This document shows positions 63,611-64,000 of a stretch of DNA of 64,000 nucleotides, one piece after another. This DNA is from Methylobacterium isbiliense. GTDB lineage: Bacteria; Pseudomonadota; Alphaproteobacteria; Rhizobiales; Beijerinckiaceae. The translations under genes were made by a program, and so were the position numbers. The notes under the pieces are model-generated. The model made no database searches and had not been told where the DNA came from. It worked only from the letters and a program-made list of their open reading frames with translations. The first letter of the stretch is position 1. Each line of letters starts with the position of its first letter. Location of the stretch: NCBI RefSeq assembly GCF_022179325.1, contig NZ_BPQQ01000016.1, positions 62,001 to 126,000 on the forward strand, read 5' to 3'.

Positions 63611-64000
63611 TCACAGCGCCCGCGCCATCGCGACGAATCCCGCCACGGGCACCTCCTCGGCCCGGGCGGTCTCGGGGATGCCGGCGGCGGCGAGCAACCT
63701 CGCCGGGTCGGGCGTCGCACCCTTGAGGCTCTGGCGCAGCATCTTGCGGCGCTGGCCGAAGGCCGCGCCGGTGACCGCCTCCAGCGCCCGCACCCGGCAG
63801 GATGCGGGCTCGGGCCGGGGCACGAGGCGCACCACGCTCGACGTCACCTTGGGCGGGGGCACGAAGGCCGAGGGCGGCACGTCGAACAGGAGGCGCGCCT
63901 GCGTGCGCCAGCCGCACAGCACGCCGAGCCGGCCGTAATTGGCGCGGTCGCCCTCGTCCGCGACGATGCGCTCGGCTACCTCGCGCTGGAACATCAAGGT
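63611..64000 (-). CDS. rsmA: 16S rRNA dimethyladenosine transferase, C-terminal part (5' end outside window)
   Basis: RsmA/KsgA methylates two adjacent adenines near the 3' end of 16S rRNA. The visible 129 residues begin at [14 protein letters not shown] and include [20 protein letters not shown], the start of the C-terminal domain [15 protein letters not shown]. The SAM-binding N-terminal domain lies beyond base 64000. The frame is open to the window edge. Confidence 0.95.
   Translation of the reverse strand, partial: TLMFQREVAERIVADEGDRANYGRLGVLCGWRTQARLLFDVPPSAFVPPPKVTSSVVRLVPRPEPASCRVRALEAVTGAAFGQRRKMLRQSLKGATPDPARLLAAAGIPETARAEEVPVAGFVAMARAL

Overview
This window is high-GC chromosomal DNA from an alphaproteobacterium, most likely Methylobacterium or a close methylotrophic relative. 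The pointers are a long-form methylsuccinyl-CoA dehydrogenase (ethylmalonyl-CoA pathway), an fds-type NAD-dependent formate dehydrogenase locus, a tRNA-His without the extra 5' G, and the gene blocks carB-greA and miaB-phoH-ybeY-corC-lnt-XRE. The genus call rests on recognised protein families; no search was run.

Layout. Positions 1-12010 hold the 3' part of gyrA, an old-yellow-enzyme oxidoreductase, propionyl-CoA synthetase, an unknown membrane protein with a small winged-helix-like partner, an acyl-CoA synthetase, methylsuccinyl-CoA dehydrogenase, an EamA exporter and a YihY membrane protein. From 12355 to 15534 lie an OmpR-type regulator, a small unknown gene and a soluble receiver/histidine-kinase hybrid. 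A same-strand cassette follows (15761-18137: unknown beta-rich protein, GH18 hydrolase, class 3 lipase). Then comes a decayed fds locus (18501-20575): fdsG, fdsD and fdhD are present, fdsB is cut after about 90 residues and fdsA is almost wholly gone. An arsenic resistance locus (20632-23818) ends this part.

At 23925 a tRNA-His gene is the insertion site of an 11.2 kb element (23954-35143) bounded by a 52-bp direct repeat. All its genes are on the minus strand: tyrosine integrase, excisionase-like HTH protein, four small unknown proteins (one of about 58 codons), a winged-helix/zinc-ribbon protein, then HK97-type capsid, protease, portal, connector proteins and a tape-measure protein. I find no terminase, tail tube, baseplate, fibre or lysis gene. 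It looks like a capsid-encoding phage satellite, or less probably a pared-down prophage, and is the best candidate for something undescribed.

From 35641 to 42883 is a loose accessory region: GMC oxidoreductase, single-domain response regulator, LysR regulator, Asp/Glu racemase family enzyme, two unknown proteins and an orphan periplasmic binding protein. From 43008 to 52718 is a dense minus-strand housekeeping block (XRE regulator, lnt, corC, ybeY, phoH, miaB, plsC, rimI, tsaB, nfuA, usp). The right end carries rplS, a secreted unknown protein, greA, carB, an SDR enzyme, a GtrA-family protein, a UvrD/PcrA helicase, a second PhoH-like ATPase and the 3' part of rsmA, cut by the window edge. No CRISPR array, rRNA or recognisable insertion sequence was seen.
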